The notes under the pieces were generated by a model, which saw only the letters and a list, made by a program, of their open reading frames with translations, was not told the DNA's origin and made no database searches. The position numbers and the translations under genes were made by a program. From Tenericutes bacterium MZ-XQ (lineage in GTDB: Bacteria > Bacillota_I > Bacilli_A > Acholeplasmatales > Acholeplasmataceae), in assembly GCA_002838205.1 (NCBI GenBank), contig CP017950.1, forward strand, positions 496,001 through 560,000: DNA of 64,000 nucleotides, given 5' to 3'. This document shows positions 63,676 through 64,000 of this stretch, in pieces (the stretch's first letter is position 1; the number at the start of each line of letters is the position of its first letter).

Positions 63676-64000
63676 CTATTTAAAGCAAATGTTTCGCAAC
63701 ATTTTTTTCAGACTTAGATGAGGATTTATCATGGAATATTCTAGACTTTCATAATAAGGAACTATCGCATAGATTTCATCAAAAACATCTGTTTTTATAC
63801 TCTCATCTATTTTAGCAAATATACCGATGACCTTTTTATTATACTTTTTAGCAATCTTCGCAATCCCATAAGGGGCTTTACCAAATAATGTTTGTTGATC
63901 CAATTTACCTTCACCGACAACAATGATATCATAAAACCTCAACTTATCCTCTAAATTTGATAATTTTATCATATAATTGATACCTGAATTTAAATGTGCT
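63676..64000 (-). CDS. Glycerate kinase, C-terminal part (gene runs off window)
   Basis: The last 108 residues or so of a glycerate 2-kinase (GckA/GlxK type). The signature DIIVVGEGKLDQQTLFGKAPYGIAKIAKKYNKKVIGIFA matches the conserved C-terminal region GEGxLDxQTxxGKAP. The frame is open to the window edge, and the first ATG at 63972 is internal. It phosphorylates glycerate for entry into glycolysis. Its start lies beyond 64000. Confidence 0.88.
   Translation of the reverse strand, partial: AHLNSGINYMIKLSNLEDKLRFYDIIVVGEGKLDQQTLFGKAPYGIAKIAKKYNKKVIGIFAKIDESIKTDVFDEIYAIVPYYESLEYSMINPHLSLKKMLRNICFK

Overview
The window is low-GC bacterial DNA with densely packed genes, AGGAG-type ribosome binding sites and the standard stop code. 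TGA is used as a real stop, for example in the ATGA start-stop overlaps at 36594-36597 and 42443-42446. The gene content fits a Bacilli/Mollicutes-like fermenter of the Acholeplasma/Izemoplasma kind: sugar ABC import, a sodium-pumping decarboxylase, a small malic enzyme, Wzz/BY-kinase polysaccharide genes and many GNATs. That placement is inference from content, not from a marker gene. I saw no rRNA, tRNA or CRISPR array.

Region 1 (1-13973) is a carbohydrate uptake locus on the minus strand. A GntR regulator (12152-12883) and a divergent BadF-type sugar kinase stand at its head. The operon encodes a DUF5005/DUF4185-like lipoprotein and its cytoplasmic paralogue, a binding protein with two permeases, an LppM-like lipoprotein, a DUF624 protein, two class I mannose-6-phosphate isomerases and an SGNH hydrolase. 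Both the operon promoter and the gntR promoter carry tandem 11-bp repeats, and a cre-like site lies at the predicted operon start. Region 2 (14100-17905) is a complete oxaloacetate-decarboxylase-type Na+ pump: carboxyltransferase, gamma subunit, biotin carrier, beta subunit and a short biotin ligase. A malic enzyme lies at 21137-22288.

Region 3 (17879-19736) is a convergent two-gene ATPase/TOPRIM-like pair resembling RloAB/AbiL-type defence modules. It overlaps the 3' end of the shortened biotin ligase gene. A 1233-aa HRDC-helicase-nuclease fusion follows at 23823-27524. Region 4 (27525-33838) holds a decayed GH5 glucanase, an IS110 element with a structured non-coding left end that may encode a bridge RNA, an XRE/membrane cassette and a GH81 endo-beta-1,3-glucanase lipoprotein.

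Region 5 (33880-53371) contains stress and sensing genes. It includes a seven-gene operon (ABC exporter, HExxH protein, GNAT, two-component system, serine hydrolase) with an 11-bp direct repeat upstream, and an operon of two overlapping GntR regulators, two GNATs and a dipeptidase. Region 6 (53481-64000) holds an IS1182-type element, a CpsB-Wzz-BY-kinase operon, an ADP-ribosylglycohydrolase-like gene, a MarR-controlled flavodoxin/FMN-binding operon, a CapD-like dehydratase, an orphan atypical response regulator and the 3' end of a glycerate kinase gene.

Four otherwise well-conserved genes are broken by one lesion each: a methyltransferase, a nitroreductase, an OmpR-type regulator and cpsB. 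This means either recent decay or residual assembly error, and it needs read-level checking.
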